Shown one piece after another: positions 17,491 through 27,866 of a stretch of 64,000 nucleotides of DNA. The stretch is from an uncultured Prevotellaceae bacterium (GTDB lineage Bacteria; Bacteroidota; Bacteroidia; Bacteroidales; Bacteroidaceae). The notes beneath the pieces were generated by a model, which had not been told where the DNA came from, searched no databases, and was given only the letters and a program-made list of their open reading frames with translations. Numbering within the stretch: position 1 is the first letter of the stretch; each line of letters starts with the position of its first letter. The stretch is taken from assembly GCA_902769705.1 (NCBI GenBank), contig CACXPX010000008.1, forward strand, positions 1 to 64,000, given 5' to 3'. The translations under genes were made by a program, and so were the position numbers.

Positions 17491-18978
17491 TCATCCTACT
17501 GCCCCTTCGAGCGAGACACTTAGCAGTTTCTGAGCCTCAACGGCAAACTCGAACGGTAGTTTATTGAGCACCTCCTTGGCATAACCGTTAACTATCAAGC
17601 CCACGGCTTGTTCGGTGGGAATGCCTCGAGTGGCGCAATAGAGGAGTTGGTCTTCAGATATCTTAGATGTAGTGGCCTCGTGCTCCACAATAGCCGTAGG
17701 GTTGTGGATATCCATGTAAGGGAACGTGTGGGCGCCGCACTCACTACCCAAAAGCAGCGAGTCGCATGATGAATAATTACGTGCTCCGTCAGCATTCTTC
17801 GTTGCGCGTACCAATCCGCGGTACGAGTTCTGGGAGTGTCCGGCAGAGATGCCTTTCGAGATGATGGTTGAGCGTGTATCACGTCCCATGTGAATCATCT
17901 TTGTGCCCGTATCAGCCTCCTGATGGTGGTTTGTCACAGCAACACTATAGAACTCAGCTACGCTATTGTCACCACGCAACACACATGACGGATATTTCCA
18001 TGTGATAGCACTTCCTGTTTCCACCTGTGTCCATGAGAGCTTCGAACCTTCGCCCCTCAGATCACCACGCTTTGTCACTAAGTTGAAAACACCGCCTTTA
18101 CCCTGTTCGTCACCTGGATACCAGTTCTGAACAGTGGAGTATTTTACCTCGGCGCGGTCGTTGACGATAATCTCAACGATAGCAGCATGCAGTTGGTTCT
18201 CATCGCGCATCGGAGCTGTGCATCCTTCAAGATAGGAGACGTAACTATCGTCATCGGCAACAATGAGCGTGCGCTCGAACTGTCCTGTGTTACGAGCATT
18301 GATGCGGAAATAGCTGCTCAGTTCCATAGGACAGTGCACACCCTTCGGAATATAGACAAACGAGCCATCGGAGAACACTGCACTGTTCAATGCAGCAAAA
18401 AAATTGTCGCGGTAGGGTACTACTGTTCCTAAATATTTGCGAACAAGGTCGGGATGTTCCTTGATGGCTTCACCGATAGAACAAAAGATGACACCTTTCT
18501 CGCGAAGTTTGTCCTTGAAGGTGGTCTTCACCGATACCGAATCCATGATGGCATCTACAGCGGTGTTGCCGCTCAATGCCAGACGCTCTTCAAGCGGAAT
18601 GCCCAACTTATCAAAAGTTTTCTCCAATTCAGGGTCTATAGTTCCGTCTCCTTTCGCCTTCTTTGCTGTTGGGTCAGCATAATAAGAAATCGCTTGATAG
18701 TCAATGGGAGGCAACGTGACATGCCCCCAAGAGGGCTGTTTCATCGTCTGCCAATAACGGAACGCCTTCAAGCGAAACTCAAGCATCCAGTCGGGCTCCC
18801 CCTTCTTGGAGGAGATTAACCTAATGACATCCTCGTTCAGACCACGAGCAATCACTTCGGTCTCCACGTCTGTGGAAAAGCCGTACGCATATTTACGGTC
18901 CACCATCTCGCGAGCCAGCGCATTGCTATCTTCTTGTTCTTCTGGCAAGGATGTATCGTTCTTATGATAGTTCTTCAT
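17491..18978 (-). CDS. sufB: Fe-S assembly protein SufB
   Basis: 495 residues. Typical SufB blocks are visible: [40 protein letters not shown], and the C-terminal [20 protein letters not shown]. SufB is the scaffold subunit on which clusters form. The chosen ATG ([11 protein letters not shown]) overlaps the end of the upstream phosphatase gene by 17 bp. No ATG nearer the conserved core matches the usual family length better. The overlap places the suf genes in one transcript with the phosphatase. Confidence 0.96.
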   Translation of the reverse strand: MKNYHKNDTSLPEEQEDSNALAREMVDRKYAYGFSTDVETEVIARGLNEDVIRLISSKKGEPDWMLEFRLKAFRYWQTMKQPSWGHVTLPPIDYQAISYYADPTAKKAKGDGTIDPELEKTFDKLGIPLEERLALSGNTAVDAIMDSVSVKTTFKDKLREKGVIFCSIGEAIKEHPDLVRKYLGTVVPYRDNFFAALNSAVFSDGSFVYIPKGVHCPMELSSYFRINARNTGQFERTLIVADDDSYVSYLEGCTAPMRDENQLHAAIVEIIVNDRAEVKYSTVQNWYPGDEQGKGGVFNLVTKRGDLRGEGSKLSWTQVETGSAITWKYPSCVLRGDNSVAEFYSVAVTNHHQEADTGTKMIHMGRDTRSTIISKGISAGHSQNSYRGLVRATKNADGARNYSSCDSLLLGSECGAHTFPYMDIHNPTAIVEHEATTSKISEDQLLYCATRGIPTEQAVGLIVNGYAKEVLNKLPFEFAVEAQKLLSVSLEGAVG

Positions 18979-21022
18979 TTGAGTCTTTTTCGTATTGTAT
19001 AGCCAGCATCGTCAGATCATCGCTCTTCTCGGCTTCGCCCACAAACTGGTGGACAGTTTTTTCCATTTCGCTAATAAGAATGTCAGGATGGTGGCGGTGT
19101 TCAGCGAGCAGTTGCTCTGCCAAACTTATCACACGAGGAAGTCCGAACTGGGCATGATTGAGGTCTTCAGCCTCAGTAAGTCCGTCGGTATATAAGAAAA
19201 TTGTTGTGTGCGGACAGATATCGGCCTCTTGCGGTTCGTATTCTATGCCAGACATTGCTCCAACAGGGAGATTGGGCAGACAAGGAAGCAAACCAACACC
19301 CTGGCCGACAAGCAACGGAGCATCATGTCCAGCATTACAATAGCGCAGTTTTCCTGTTTCGAGTTGAAGCACACCCACGAAAAGTGTGACAAACATATTG
19401 GCATCGTTACCCTCGGAAAGCGCATTGTTGAGTGCGGTCATGATTCGGTGCGGTTCAGCAGTATGTGCTGAGATATTGCGGAAAAGAGAGCGAGTGACGG
19501 CCATTACAAGCGCCGCTGGTACACCTTTGCCCGATACATCGCCTATGCAGAAGAACAACGAGTCCCCTCGAACAAAATAATCGTAGAGATCACCGCCCAC
19601 ATCCTTAGCTGGTGTGAGTTGCCCTCTGATGACGGGTACAGCAGTTGAAGGCTTAGCTCCATCCCCTTGTGGAGTGTAGCTGAACGGTTTAGGCAACATG
19701 TTCATCTGTATGCGGTGTGCAACTTTCAGTTCGTTCTCGATGGCTGCCTTAGAGGCTGTGGTTTCTTTCAATCGTTCGATGTATCCAGTGAGCGACTTCT
19801 GCATGTCGTGGAACGAATCTCGCAATTGGCGGATCTCGTCATCATGACGAATGTCGGGCAAGGGAGCTTGGAAATTGCCTTGCGCTACCTCATCGGCAGA
19901 ATTCGCAAGTTGATGAAGAGGTTTCACTGCACTCCGAATATAATGCCGACAAATGAAATAGACCAAAAGCAAGGCAAGGAGCACGAAAGATGCCAACATG
20001 CCACCAACGATATAAGAAACTATATCGAACGAATATGCAGGCACCACAAGTCCCACCCGCCAATTGGAATACTTGATGGGCGCATAGAAAATGTAGGATT
20101 TCCGGCCATCAAAGTTGAAACTCCGTATAACCCCATTCTCCCAATCTTCATCATCGCCTCCATAATAACCTTTGCGGCCATTCAGCATCTGGCCAACCAC
20201 AAAAGCGGTGATTGTATCGGGGGCTGTAGCCACAAGGTCGCGGATGTTGTTGCGCAAAATGCGAGATGTATCTGGGTGCGCCAAATATGTGCCTTTAGAA
20301 GTGACAATAAAACTATAGGGTTTCCACTCGCCTTCTTTACCTTTAGCCTCACGCCTCTTGCGTTTTTTTTCATTAAGGCTACCCCATTGTCTGGCATAGA
20401 CTTTCTCATCGATTTCGTTGAGTTGGTCGTGCAACCAATCGAGTGTGATGTCAGCTCCCAAGACGGCTACCGTTTTCCCCGACTTGTCGTGGATGGGAAA
20501 GAGAAGTGACACCAATGCTGTAGCACTATCGCCCCCTTCAAAAAATGGCTCTGACCAAAAATTATTTTCAGCCTCCAATGCTTCTTTGAACCACGCAGCC
20601 TCCAAATAGTCGCGGCCACTGGCAGCGAAGTCACGAGTCTCTATGCTTCCATCGGGAAGACGGACGGCATAGGGACAGAACATACGTCCTTTATTGGGGT
20701 AATAGTCGGCCACAAACGACAATCCGCAACTGCGAATGCGATTGTAACTGCCCACGATACGCTCCATTATTTTGAAAAGTCTGTCGGGGTTAGACAGGTT
20801 CTCTTCTATCTCAAGCACATGGTTCGCTGTACCCACATAGACATCAGATGTCACACGACGCACACGCTCAACCTCCATGTCGCGAAGCGCTTCATACCTT
20901 CCACATTCCTCTTCGTGGATGAACGAAGCGCTGAACACAAAGATGAAAAACGCCAATATCCCCATAATGATGAACAAAATGAGGATAATACGGTGTGTCA
21001 AACGACTGGAGAACGTGCGCAT
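18962..21022 (-). CDS. Sensor phosphatase: extracellular Cache, HAMP, SpoIIE (PP2C)
   Basis: 686 residues. There are two membrane segments (about 10-32 and 336-358). Between them is a dCache-like periplasmic domain of about 300 residues. A HAMP linker ([20 protein letters not shown]) follows, then a short coiled coil and a C-terminal SpoIIE/RsbU-type PP2C phosphatase with [39 protein letters not shown] and [11 protein letters not shown], the metal-binding acidic positions of the family. Such proteins dephosphorylate an anti-sigma antagonist or similar partner in response to an outside signal. No STAS or anti-sigma kinase gene is visible here. It sits 20 bp after infB and overlaps sufB by 17 bp. 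Confidence 0.9.
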   Translation of the reverse strand: MRTFSSRLTHRIILILFIIMGILAFFIFVFSASFIHEEECGRYEALRDMEVERVRRVTSDVYVGTANHVLEIEENLSNPDRLFKIMERIVGSYNRIRSCGLSFVADYYPNKGRMFCPYAVRLPDGSIETRDFAASGRDYLEAAWFKEALEAENNFWSEPFFEGGDSATALVSLLFPIHDKSGKTVAVLGADITLDWLHDQLNEIDEKVYARQWGSLNEKKRKRREAKGKEGEWKPYSFIVTSKGTYLAHPDTSRILRNNIRDLVATAPDTITAFVVGQMLNGRKGYYGGDDEDWENGVIRSFNFDGRKSYIFYAPIKYSNWRVGLVVPAYSFDIVSYIVGGMLASFVLLALLLVYFICRHYIRSAVKPLHQLANSADEVAQGNFQAPLPDIRHDDEIRQLRDSFHDMQKSLTGYIERLKETTASKAAIENELKVAHRIQMNMLPKPFSYTPQGDGAKPSTAVPVIRGQLTPAKDVGGDLYDYFVRGDSLFFCIGDVSGKGVPAALVMAVTRSLFRNISAHTAEPHRIMTALNNALSEGNDANMFVTLFVGVLQLETGKLRYCNAGHDAPLLVGQGVGLLPCLPNLPVGAMSGIEYEPQEADICPHTTIFLYTDGLTEAEDLNHAQFGLPRVISLAEQLLAEHRHHPDILISEMEKTVHQFVGEAEKSDDLTMLAIQYEKDSNEELS

Positions 21023-21042
21023 AAGGCGGCTATACTTGGTTT

Positions 21043-23955
21043 TTACAGCTTCTGCTGCACTTCAATCTCAGTGAAGGTCTCGATGATGTCGCCCTCCAGA
21101 ATGTCACCGAAGTTGACAAGCGAGATACCACACTCGAGTCCTGTAGCCACCTCTTTCACGTCATCTTTATAACGTTTCAGAGCATCGATGGGTGCTGTGT
21201 GAATAACGATACCATCGCGAACAACACGTGCCTTGTCTTTGTTGTGCACCTTTCCTTCGGTGACAAGACCACCTGCAACAGTTCCCACCTTCGAAATCTT
21301 GAACACTTGCTTCACCTCGACCTGACCTGTGACGATTTCCTTCTTCACCTTGTCGAGCATTCCCACCATCGTAGCACGAATGTCATCAATAGCATCATAG
21401 ATAATCGAATAGGTGTTGATGTCCACGCCTTCACGATCGGCAGCCTTGCGGGCATCAGCCGAAGGACGTACCTGGAAGCCCACGATGATAGCATCGGAAG
21501 CAGAAGCCAGCATGACGTCGTTCTCCGAAATCTGTCCTACAGCCTTATTGATGACGTTGACCTGCACCTTTTCGGTGGACAGTTTGATGAACGAGTCGCT
21601 AAGAGCCTCGATAGAACCATCGGTGTCACCCTTGACAATGATATTGAGCTCGTGGAACTCGCCCAAAGCAATACGGTGTGAAATGTCGTCGAGCGTGAAC
21701 TTCTTCTGTGTACGAAGTCCCTGCTCACGCTGCAACTGCAGACGCTTGTTGGCAATCTCACGAGCCTCTTGCTCTGTCTCCAGAACGTGGAATGTGTCAC
21801 CAGCTGTCGGCGCACCGTTCAATCCCAAAATGATGACGGGCTCAGAGGGACCTGCCTGCTGGATACGCTGGTTGCGTTCGTTGAACATAGCCTTGATGCG
21901 TCCCCATGAAGTTCCGGCAATCACGTTATCACCAATCTTCAGCGTTCCATTCGACACGAGCAATGTTGACACGTATCCGCGTCCCTTATCGAGCGAACTC
22001 TCGATGATGCTTCCCGTTGCCTTGCGGTTGGGATTAGCCTTCAAGTCGAGCATCTCTGCTTCAAGCAGCACTTTCTCAAGCAGATCCTGCACACCCGTTC
22101 CCTTTTTCGCAGAAATCTCCTGACACTGATATTTACCGCCCCAGTCTTCTACGAGCAGATTCATCTGAGCCAAGTCTTCACGAATCTTGTCGGGATTGGC
22201 TCCGGGTTTGTCTATCTTGTTGATAGCGAACACCATCGGCACGTTGGCAGCTTGAGCGTGAGCAATAGCCTCCTTCGTGGTAGGCATCACACTATCATCA
22301 GCAGCCACAATGATGATGGCGATATCGGTTACCTGCGTACCACGTGCACGCATAGCGGTGAATGCTTCGTGACCAGGTGTGTCGAGGAATGTAATGCGAC
22401 GACCGTCCTCTAACTTCACGTTGTAGGCTCCGATGTGCTGCGTAATACCTCCAGCCTCACCAGCGATAACGTTGGTTTTGCGGATGTAGTCGAGCAACGA
22501 GGTCTTACCGTGGTCCACATGACCCATCACCGTAACGATGGGCGAACGCGAAATCAGGTCGTTCTCGTCGTCTTCCTCTTCACTGACAGCCTCCTGCACC
22601 TCAGCCGACACATATTCGGTCTTGAATCCGAACTCATCGGCCACCAGATTGATAGTCTCAGCATCCAGGCGCTGGTTGATGGAAACCATAATACCAACAG
22701 ACATAAGTGTTGAGATGACCTGAGTGACTCCGATGTTCATCATCGTTGCCAACTCGCTCACCGTCACAAACTCGGTAAGTTTCAGCGTCTTGCTCTCAGC
22801 GCGCTCTGCCGTCAGTTCCTCATTGAGGCGCTCCTGAACAGCCTCGCGTTTCTCCTTACGGTATTTGGCGCCTTTCTTGTTCTGCGAAGTCTTGTTGGTC
22901 AGACGTGCCAACGTCTCCTTAACCTGACGTGCCACATCTTCCTCGTTCACCTCCAGAGGCTTCTGGTTGCGTCCGCGATTCTTCTTTTTCTTTCCGTTCT
23001 TTTTGGCAGCTTGATCGGCAGGTTGCTGCGAAGGCTTGTTGGCTTCGGCATTGATGTCAACACGCTCCTTGCCAATACGGACACGCTTCTTGCGCTCCCG
23101 CTGCTGTTCGCGCTGCTGTTGGGCTTTCTCCTCACGCTCTTTGCGCTTCTCCTCCTTCGATTTCTTCTTGGGACGAGTACTTTGGTTGAGGGCGTCGAGG
23201 TCTATCTTTCCCTGAATCTTCAACTGAGGCGCGTTCATGATTTTCTTCTCACTCTTCAGTTGGAACACTTCGGCTTCTTCTTTCTTCTCAGCCTCTGCTG
23301 CAGGAGCCTCAGCCTCTTGCTGTTTGCTTGAAGCCTTAGCAACTTCGGTCTTCTTAGTGGGTTCTACGTCAGAAGGAATTTCTTCCTTAACGGGTTGTTC
23401 CACCTTGGGTTTTTCCTCAGCAACCACCACTTTCTCTACCGCAGGTTCTTTTGCCTCAACATTCTTTGGTCTTTCTGCAGGTTCGACTTCAGCAGGTTGC
23501 ACTTTCTCCACAGGCGGCTCCACCTTGGGCTGTTTCTCCACTACGACGGGCTTATCCTGCTTCTCCACCACTTTCTTTTCAGTGGGTTCTTTTGCCTCAG
23601 ACTTCTTGCTTCCAGTTTCTGTCTTCTTGCCCAAGCTGCTGAGGTCTATCTTGCCCAACGGCTTATATTGCTGCTGGCTGGCCGACTCCAGAAGGCTCTC
23701 GGCGCGGCTTTCCTTCACCGGCTCCGTAGCAGGCTTCTTTTCCTTGCTCTTCTTGGGGAAAAGCTTATCGGCCTGGTTGCGCATCTCCTTGTCTTGCTGG
23801 AATGCAGAGACCAGAGCCTCGTATTGGGCGTCGTTGATCTTGAAGCTGGGCTCAGCCTTCACTTCTCCCAATTCGCTCTTCTTCTCCAAGAACTCCACAG
23901 CCGTCTGGAGTCCGATGTTCAGTTCTCTTAATGCTTTATTTAATCTGATACTCAT
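21043..23955 (-). CDS. infB: Translation initiation factor IF-2
   Basis: 970 residues. The N-terminal 400 are a low-complexity Lys/Glu/Pro/Ala linker after a short helical IF2-N domain. The GTPase then carries [15 protein letters not shown] (G1), [15 protein letters not shown] (G3) and NKIDKPGAN (G4). Beta-barrel domains and the fMet-tRNA-binding C2 domain end the protein. IF-2 places initiator tRNA on the 30S subunit. It is third in the conserved rimP-nusA-infB order, 107 bp after nusA. Confidence 0.98.
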   Translation of the reverse strand: MSIRLNKALRELNIGLQTAVEFLEKKSELGEVKAEPSFKINDAQYEALVSAFQQDKEMRNQADKLFPKKSKEKKPATEPVKESRAESLLESASQQQYKPLGKIDLSSLGKKTETGSKKSEAKEPTEKKVVEKQDKPVVVEKQPKVEPPVEKVQPAEVEPAERPKNVEAKEPAVEKVVVAEEKPKVEQPVKEEIPSDVEPTKKTEVAKASSKQQEAEAPAAEAEKKEEAEVFQLKSEKKIMNAPQLKIQGKIDLDALNQSTRPKKKSKEEKRKEREEKAQQQREQQRERKKRVRIGKERVDINAEANKPSQQPADQAAKKNGKKKKNRGRNQKPLEVNEEDVARQVKETLARLTNKTSQNKKGAKYRKEKREAVQERLNEELTAERAESKTLKLTEFVTVSELATMMNIGVTQVISTLMSVGIMVSINQRLDAETINLVADEFGFKTEYVSAEVQEAVSEEEDDENDLISRSPIVTVMGHVDHGKTSLLDYIRKTNVIAGEAGGITQHIGAYNVKLEDGRRITFLDTPGHEAFTAMRARGTQVTDIAIIIVAADDSVMPTTKEAIAHAQAANVPMVFAINKIDKPGANPDKIREDLAQMNLLVEDWGGKYQCQEISAKKGTGVQDLLEKVLLEAEMLDLKANPNRKATGSIIESSLDKGRGYVSTLLVSNGTLKIGDNVIAGTSWGRIKAMFNERNQRIQQAGPSEPVIILGLNGAPTAGDTFHVLETEQEAREIANKRLQLQREQGLRTQKKFTLDDISHRIALGEFHELNIIVKGDTDGSIEALSDSFIKLSTEKVQVNVINKAVGQISENDVMLASASDAIIVGFQVRPSADARKAADREGVDINTYSIIYDAIDDIRATMVGMLDKVKKEIVTGQVEVKQVFKISKVGTVAGGLVTEGKVHNKDKARVVRDGIVIHTAPIDALKRYKDDVKEVATGLECGISLVNFGDILEGDIIETFTEIEVQQKL

Positions 23956-24062
23956 TCTTGAAAATTTAAAAATTATAAAGTTTAAAAATTAAAAAACTAA
24001 TCGATAATACATTGATCTGTGCGCAGCACTTTTCAAATTTTTACTTTTATAATTTTTTAATT

Positions 24063-25322
24063 TTACTGCTCGAACTCAGCGCTCAAGACATTCAACAGAT
24101 GATCCACGGTTTCTTCCTCAAGGTCGGCTTTCTCCACCAACATCTCGCGAGGTGCTTTGAGCACGGCTTTTGCGGTATCAAGACCAATCGACTTGATGGC
24201 GTCAATAACCCACTGGTCGATTTCATCGGCGAACTCGTCCAGATAGATGTCTTCTTCGTCCTCTCCGTCAGCTACTTCGCGGAATACATCGATGGTGTAC
24301 TCGGTCAGCATCGAAGCCAACTTGATGTTCAATCCACCGCGTCCGATTGCCAGACTCACCTCCTCGGGCTTGAGGAACACCTCTGCCTTGCGGTTCTCAT
24401 CATCGATAGTGATGCTCGATACTTTAGCAGGGCTCAGCGCGCGCTGGATAAAGAGTTTCGTGTTCGAAGTATAGTTAATCACATCAATGTTCTCGTTGCA
24501 CAACTCGCGCACGATTCCGTGCACACGGCTACCTTTCACGCCCACGCAAGCGCCCACGGGGTCGATGCGCTCATCGTAGCTCTCAACAGCAATCTTGGCA
24601 CGCTCACCAGGCATGCGGGCGATGCGCTTGATGGAAATCAGCCCATCATTAATCTCAGGTACCTCAGCCTCGAGCAAACGCTGCAAGAACAGGGGGTTGG
24701 TGCGGCTCAAGATAATCTTCGGGTTATTGTTCTCGTTGTCCACACGCAAGATGACGGCCCTGATGGTCTCACCCTTGCGGTATTGATCGGCGGGAATCTG
24801 CTCTGCTTTCGGCAGAATCAGCTCGTTGTTCTCGTCGTCAACAAGCAGCACCTCGCGCTTCCACATCTGATACACTTCGCCCGAAACAATCTGTCCCACG
24901 CGGTCTTTGTACTTGTTGTAAAGCGAGTCGTGCTCCAACTCCAGAATCTTCGAAGCTAGTGTCTGACGCAGGTTCAAAATGGCGCGACGGCCGAACTTTG
25001 TGAAGTCAACGCGCTCAGACAGCTCCTCACCCTCTTCATAGTCGGGTTCAATCTTCTGAGCCTCGCTCAAGGCTATTTGTTTGTTTTCATCCTCCACCTC
25101 GCCATCAGCCACAACCATACGGTTGCGGTAAATCTCAAAGTCTCCCTTGTCGGGATTCACAATCACATCAAAGTTCTCGTCGCTGCCGAAAATCTTCGCC
25201 AGCACATTACGGAAACTTTCCTCCAGCACGCTCACAAGCGTGGTACGGTCGATGTTCTTCGTCTCTTTAAACTCACGAAAGGTATCGACCATGCTAACGG
25301 TTTCTTCTTTTTTTGTTGCCAT
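24063..25322 (-). CDS. nusA: Transcription factor NusA
   Basis: 419 residues: the N-terminal RNA polymerase-binding domain, an S1 domain (VGQIVSGEVYQ), and two KH domains (RIDPVGACVGVKGSRV and SLAIGRGGLNIKLA, both with GXXG-type loops). The short acidic tail is usual in Bacteroidetes, which lack the C-terminal repeats of E. coli NusA. The protein regulates pausing, termination and antitermination. Downstream of rimP by 141 bp. Confidence 0.97.
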   Translation of the reverse strand: MATKKEETVSMVDTFREFKETKNIDRTTLVSVLEESFRNVLAKIFGSDENFDVIVNPDKGDFEIYRNRMVVADGEVEDENKQIALSEAQKIEPDYEEGEELSERVDFTKFGRRAILNLRQTLASKILELEHDSLYNKYKDRVGQIVSGEVYQMWKREVLLVDDENNELILPKAEQIPADQYRKGETIRAVILRVDNENNNPKIILSRTNPLFLQRLLEAEVPEINDGLISIKRIARMPGERAKIAVESYDERIDPVGACVGVKGSRVHGIVRELCNENIDVINYTSNTKLFIQRALSPAKVSSITIDDENRKAEVFLKPEEVSLAIGRGGLNIKLASMLTEYTIDVFREVADGEDEEDIYLDEFADEIDQWVIDAIKSIGLDTAKAVLKAPREMLVEKADLEEETVDHLLNVLSAEFEQ

Positions 25323-25463
25323 GAATTTATTTTTTATTATTCTATTATAATCTTTTTTATGTCAAGAATTTGAGAACCAACGGTCGCTGGCCGCAAAGCG
25401 GGAAAAGCAATCATTCTTAGTGTAAGCATTTGGGGAAATGCTATAATTCCCTAATTCTTGATT

Positions 25464-25931
25464 TTATTTGAAAGAAATCAAATACTTTGTGTATTTCACC
25501 CCATCCATCGCGAATGTATAGTCAACATCGTCCATCACAGGGCGTTTCTTGCCTTCCAAATACACTTTCTCCTTCACGGAAATGGTGAAGTTGTCGCCGT
25601 CAACCGACTTCAACACACCTTGCAGCTTCTTGCCTTCCAACGTGAGCACTTCAATGTCCTTGCCCACGAAATTCACATACTGCTGGCGAACCTTGAACGG
25701 CTGGCCCAAACCTGCCGAACCAACCTCCAGCTCGTAGTCCTCCTCCTCGCGGTCCAACCGCTCTTCAATGAAACGGCTCAGCGACACGCAATCCTCAATC
25801 CACACACCGTCTGCGTGGTCGATTTCAACTACAATCTTGTCATCAGCGCTGATCTCAATATCAACCAGGAAATACTCCTTGTCCTTCAGCCACTCTTCAA
25901 CAATTTCTCTTACGACATTCTTGTCAATCAT
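25464..25931 (-). CDS. rimP: Ribosome maturation factor RimP
   Basis: 155 residues from the ATG at 25931 (MIDKNVVREIVEEWL); an in-frame TTG four codons earlier is less likely. The RimP two-domain layout is visible: a KH-like N-terminal part with the D/E-rich region (LSRFIEERLDREEEDYELEV, then SAGLGQPF) and an Sm-like C-terminal part (GKDIEVLTLEGKKLQGVL). It acts in 30S maturation. First gene of the rimP-nusA-infB operon, behind a clear promoter and a leader hairpin. Confidence 0.95.
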   Translation of the reverse strand: MIDKNVVREIVEEWLKDKEYFLVDIEISADDKIVVEIDHADGVWIEDCVSLSRFIEERLDREEEDYELEVGSAGLGQPFKVRQQYVNFVGKDIEVLTLEGKKLQGVLKSVDGDNFTISVKEKVYLEGKKRPVMDDVDYTFAMDGVKYTKYLISFK

Positions 25932-25960
25932 ATACGTCTGCAAATAAATTTATAACAGAA

Positions 25961-25987
25961 ATGAGGAGCTCTCGGGGAGCCCCTCAT
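25961..25987 (-). promoter_or_regulatory. Leader hairpin before rimP
   Basis: ATGAGG (25961-25966) and the following GAGCTC pair with GGAGCCCCTCAT (25976-25987) around a CTCGG-type loop. The hairpin is strong and lies in the predicted 5' leader, about 30 bases before the rimP start. It has no U-tract on the minus strand, so it is not a simple terminator. Autoregulation or transcript stability are possible. Confidence 0.5.
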
Positions 25988-26001
25988 TCCACTGAACGGT
26001 G

Positions 26002-26032
26002 CAAAGGTAAGCAAAAAAACTGAATTGACAAA
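26002..26032 (-). promoter_or_regulatory. Promoter of the rimP-nusA-infB operon
   Basis: On the minus strand TTTG (26032-26029), 19 bp, then TACCTTTG (26009-26002). This is a full match to the Bacteroidetes -33/-7 pattern. Confidence 0.7.
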
Positions 26033-26094
26033 ACCTTTTGCCCATTTTTTATAAATATAAGGTGTATTTTTGCCAAATTCCACGCTTTTTCGCT

Positions 26095-26394
26095 CTACGA
26101 AATAGGTTTCAGTTCTACAGTCAACCCCATTGCTGCTGCAATGCGATAGAGTGTAGATACTGTAGGGATAGTCAACCCACGCTCAAGCCTGGACACATAG
26201 CCTTTGTTGGCTCCAATTCGCTGGGCAAGTTCCTCCTGGGTAAGCCCCGCTTGCTTCCTTGCATCAAGAAGAATTTGGGCATTGTACTCTTCCCAAGCCT
26301 TATCTTCAGCAGCCTTCCTGCTTGCAGAGCCTTTAGGGCCGAACTCCTTCTCCAACTCAGCACTTACATCATAAATCATTTCATTTTCTTCCAT
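26095..26394 (-). CDS. XRE-family antitoxin (HigA-like)
   Basis: 99 residues. The C-terminal half is a Cro/C1-type helix-turn-helix (ARKQAGLTQEELAQRIGANK, then GYVSRLERG). It follows the toxin gene and overlaps its 3' end by 14 bp. A strong AGGAGGA Shine-Dalgarno on the minus strand (near 26401-26407) should give it high translation. Toxin-first order with an HTH antitoxin is typical of HigBA modules. It likely neutralises the toxin and represses the shared promoter. Confidence 0.88.
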   Translation of the reverse strand: MEENEMIYDVSAELEKEFGPKGSASRKAAEDKAWEEYNAQILLDARKQAGLTQEELAQRIGANKGYVSRLERGLTIPTVSTLYRIAAAMGLTVELKPIS

Positions 26395-26707
26395 TTTTGT
26401 ATTCCTCCTTTAGTTTTATAGCTTTTTCTATTTCGCGCTTAGGCGCCTTTTCTGTCTTTTTTGTATAGCAGTTGAACAAAACAACTATCGTATCACCATC
26501 GTATATAAAAAACAATCGAAACTCCTTATTGCCATAAGTAACCCGGAATTCATAGACCCCATCACGCACATACTTGATGTAGTGACGAGGTATTTTGTCT
26601 TCCGTCTCAAACAACAATAATGCACGCTTGATTTTTCCGCGCTCCTGCCCCGAGAGCCTTTCCATAAACTCTCGAAAGTAGTTCTTGTAAGCAACGATTC
26701 GTTTCAT
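26381..26707 (-). CDS. RelE/HigB-type toxin
   Basis: 108 residues from the ATG at 26707; a TTG three codons upstream is in frame but unlikely. The pattern matches Gp49/HigB-like toxins: YKNYFREFMERL, ALLLFETEDKIP, YIKYVRDGVYEFRVTYGNKE, then LFFIYDGDTIVVLFNCYTKK with a Lys-rich tail. These are ribosome-dependent mRNA endonucleases. It is paired with the XRE antitoxin and expressed from a promoter with an internal palindrome. Confidence 0.85.
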   Translation of the reverse strand: MKRIVAYKNYFREFMERLSGQERGKIKRALLLFETEDKIPRHYIKYVRDGVYEFRVTYGNKEFRLFFIYDGDTIVVLFNCYTKKTEKAPKREIEKAIKLKEEYKNGRK

Positions 26708-26713
26708 CGTGTG

Positions 26714-26745
26714 CAAAGATACAAAAAGTTATATAACTATACAAC
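26714..26745 (-). promoter_or_regulatory. Toxin-antitoxin promoter with palindromic operator
   Basis: On the minus strand TTG (near 26744-26742), 20 bp, then TATCTTTG (26721-26714). The perfect 12-bp palindrome AGTTATATAACT (26727-26738) sits between the two elements and is nested in a longer imperfect AAGTT...AACTT repeat. This is where an HTH antitoxin would bind for autorepression. Confidence 0.65.
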
Positions 26746-27397
26746 TTTCGGCCCACTTTTTTTCCAAATAATTACAAACGACACACATTCTTTCAATCCG
26801 TATTTCGAATTCATTATGCAATCCGTTTTGTCAAGAAAATTCCGAATTTTCACCCTCAAAACACCTGTCTTTTCCGCGAACTCCACCCCAAGTACAAAAA
26901 ATGCACATTTTTCACACTTCTCACAAAAGCCTGACATTCAACCACTTCCGATTTCTTTACATTTTCCAACCAAATAAAAAGCGGCTTTTTGAGGGGTCAA
27001 AAGCGGCAAATGAGGCTGTCAAAGACGGCAAATGAGCGGCTCAAAAGCCACTTCTAACAGCGTCAAAGACCACAAATGACAACCTCAAAGAGGCCAACTG
27101 GCGACTCGAAAGTCAAAAAATGGAACTCCAAAACGCAAACTCACCCTTTTTCATCATCTAGAATACAAAATTCTTCAGACAAAATTTGTCACGATATTTC
27201 ATAATAATTAATGTCGTTTTTCAATGATTTAAATCAAGAATTAGAGAACCAAAGAATTTCTTTATTTTTCGTTAGCCACAAAAGAATTGTAGAGCTATTT
27301 GCAACGAACGTAAATTCTTCAATTCCAATTCATTCATTTTCTCCATCAAAAAGAAAAATAACGGGTAATATACAAGTAAACCCTTTTGGGCAAAGAG
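26746..27397. repeat. Intergenic stretch with 22-nt tandem array A
   Basis: Units beginning TCAAA recur at 26997, 27019, 27041, 27063 and 27085, each exactly 22 nt apart, and once more 21 nt later at 27106. The common form is TCAAAGRCSRCAAATGAC or similar, then 4 variable bases. The unit is the same as in arrays C and D. Outside the array, 26746-26990 and 27120-27395 are AT-rich with no convincing gene. Confidence 0.75.
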
Positions 27398-27620
27398 AGG
27401 CCTGACAGGCCAACCTGCTCATAGCCCAGGGCAACACCCTGGGTGTCTTGCGTGTGAGAAAGGCGCGCTGTAAGTGCAAAAGCCCTAATTCACTTAAAAA
27501 CTATAGTCCTCCCCGTTTATGCTTTTGCCCCTGTAGGGCGTTAGTTTGCTACCAATTCTTCCCCAGGGCGCTGCCCTGGGCTAGATGCAGCTGCCCCTTT
27601 AGGGCGTTTAGGGCTTTGCG
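27398..27620. repeat. Cluster of REP-like GC-rich palindromes
   Basis: Five small GC-rich hairpins stand in an AT-rich region: GGCCTGACAGGCC near 27399, CCCAGGG/CCCTGGG (27425-27443), GCCC/GGGC (27527-27539), CCCAGGGC/GCCCTGGG (27562-27580) and GCCC/GGGC (27593-27605). The recurring forms CCCAGGGC-x-GCCCTGGG and GCCCCTnTAGGGCG are typical of bacterial REP/BIME-like elements common in Bacteroidetes intergenic DNA. No REP-associated transposase is in the window. Confidence 0.7.
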
Positions 27621-27714
27621 TGAGAAAAAAAATCCCATTTCATGCAAAAACTCTCACTTTTTATACCAAATTTAAAGAAAATCGCACTTTTTTCACAAAA
27701 AATTAGAATTTTTC

Positions 27715-27745
27715 TTGCATGGTATTAATTATTTTCTTATTTTTG
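27715..27745 (+). promoter_or_regulatory. Promoter of the large surface-protein gene
   Basis: TTG at 27715-27717, 20 bp, then TATTTTTG at 27738-27745. It predicts a leader of about 115 nt before the ATG at 27867, which holds a small hairpin (CCACT/AGTGG near 27784-27797). Confidence 0.65.
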
Positions 27746-27866
27746 CACGACAATATATATGTATAACCACGTCTGCGCGGCAACCACTCCGTAGTGGACA
27801 CTTGATTGAACATCCTAGACAAAGTCAGAACATAACGAAATATAAAGTAAAACTAAAAAAATAATT

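Noticed and set aside
27211-27405. 64-residue open frame before the REP-like cluster
   Set aside because: No ribosome-binding site, promoter or family; composition matches the AT-rich surroundings.
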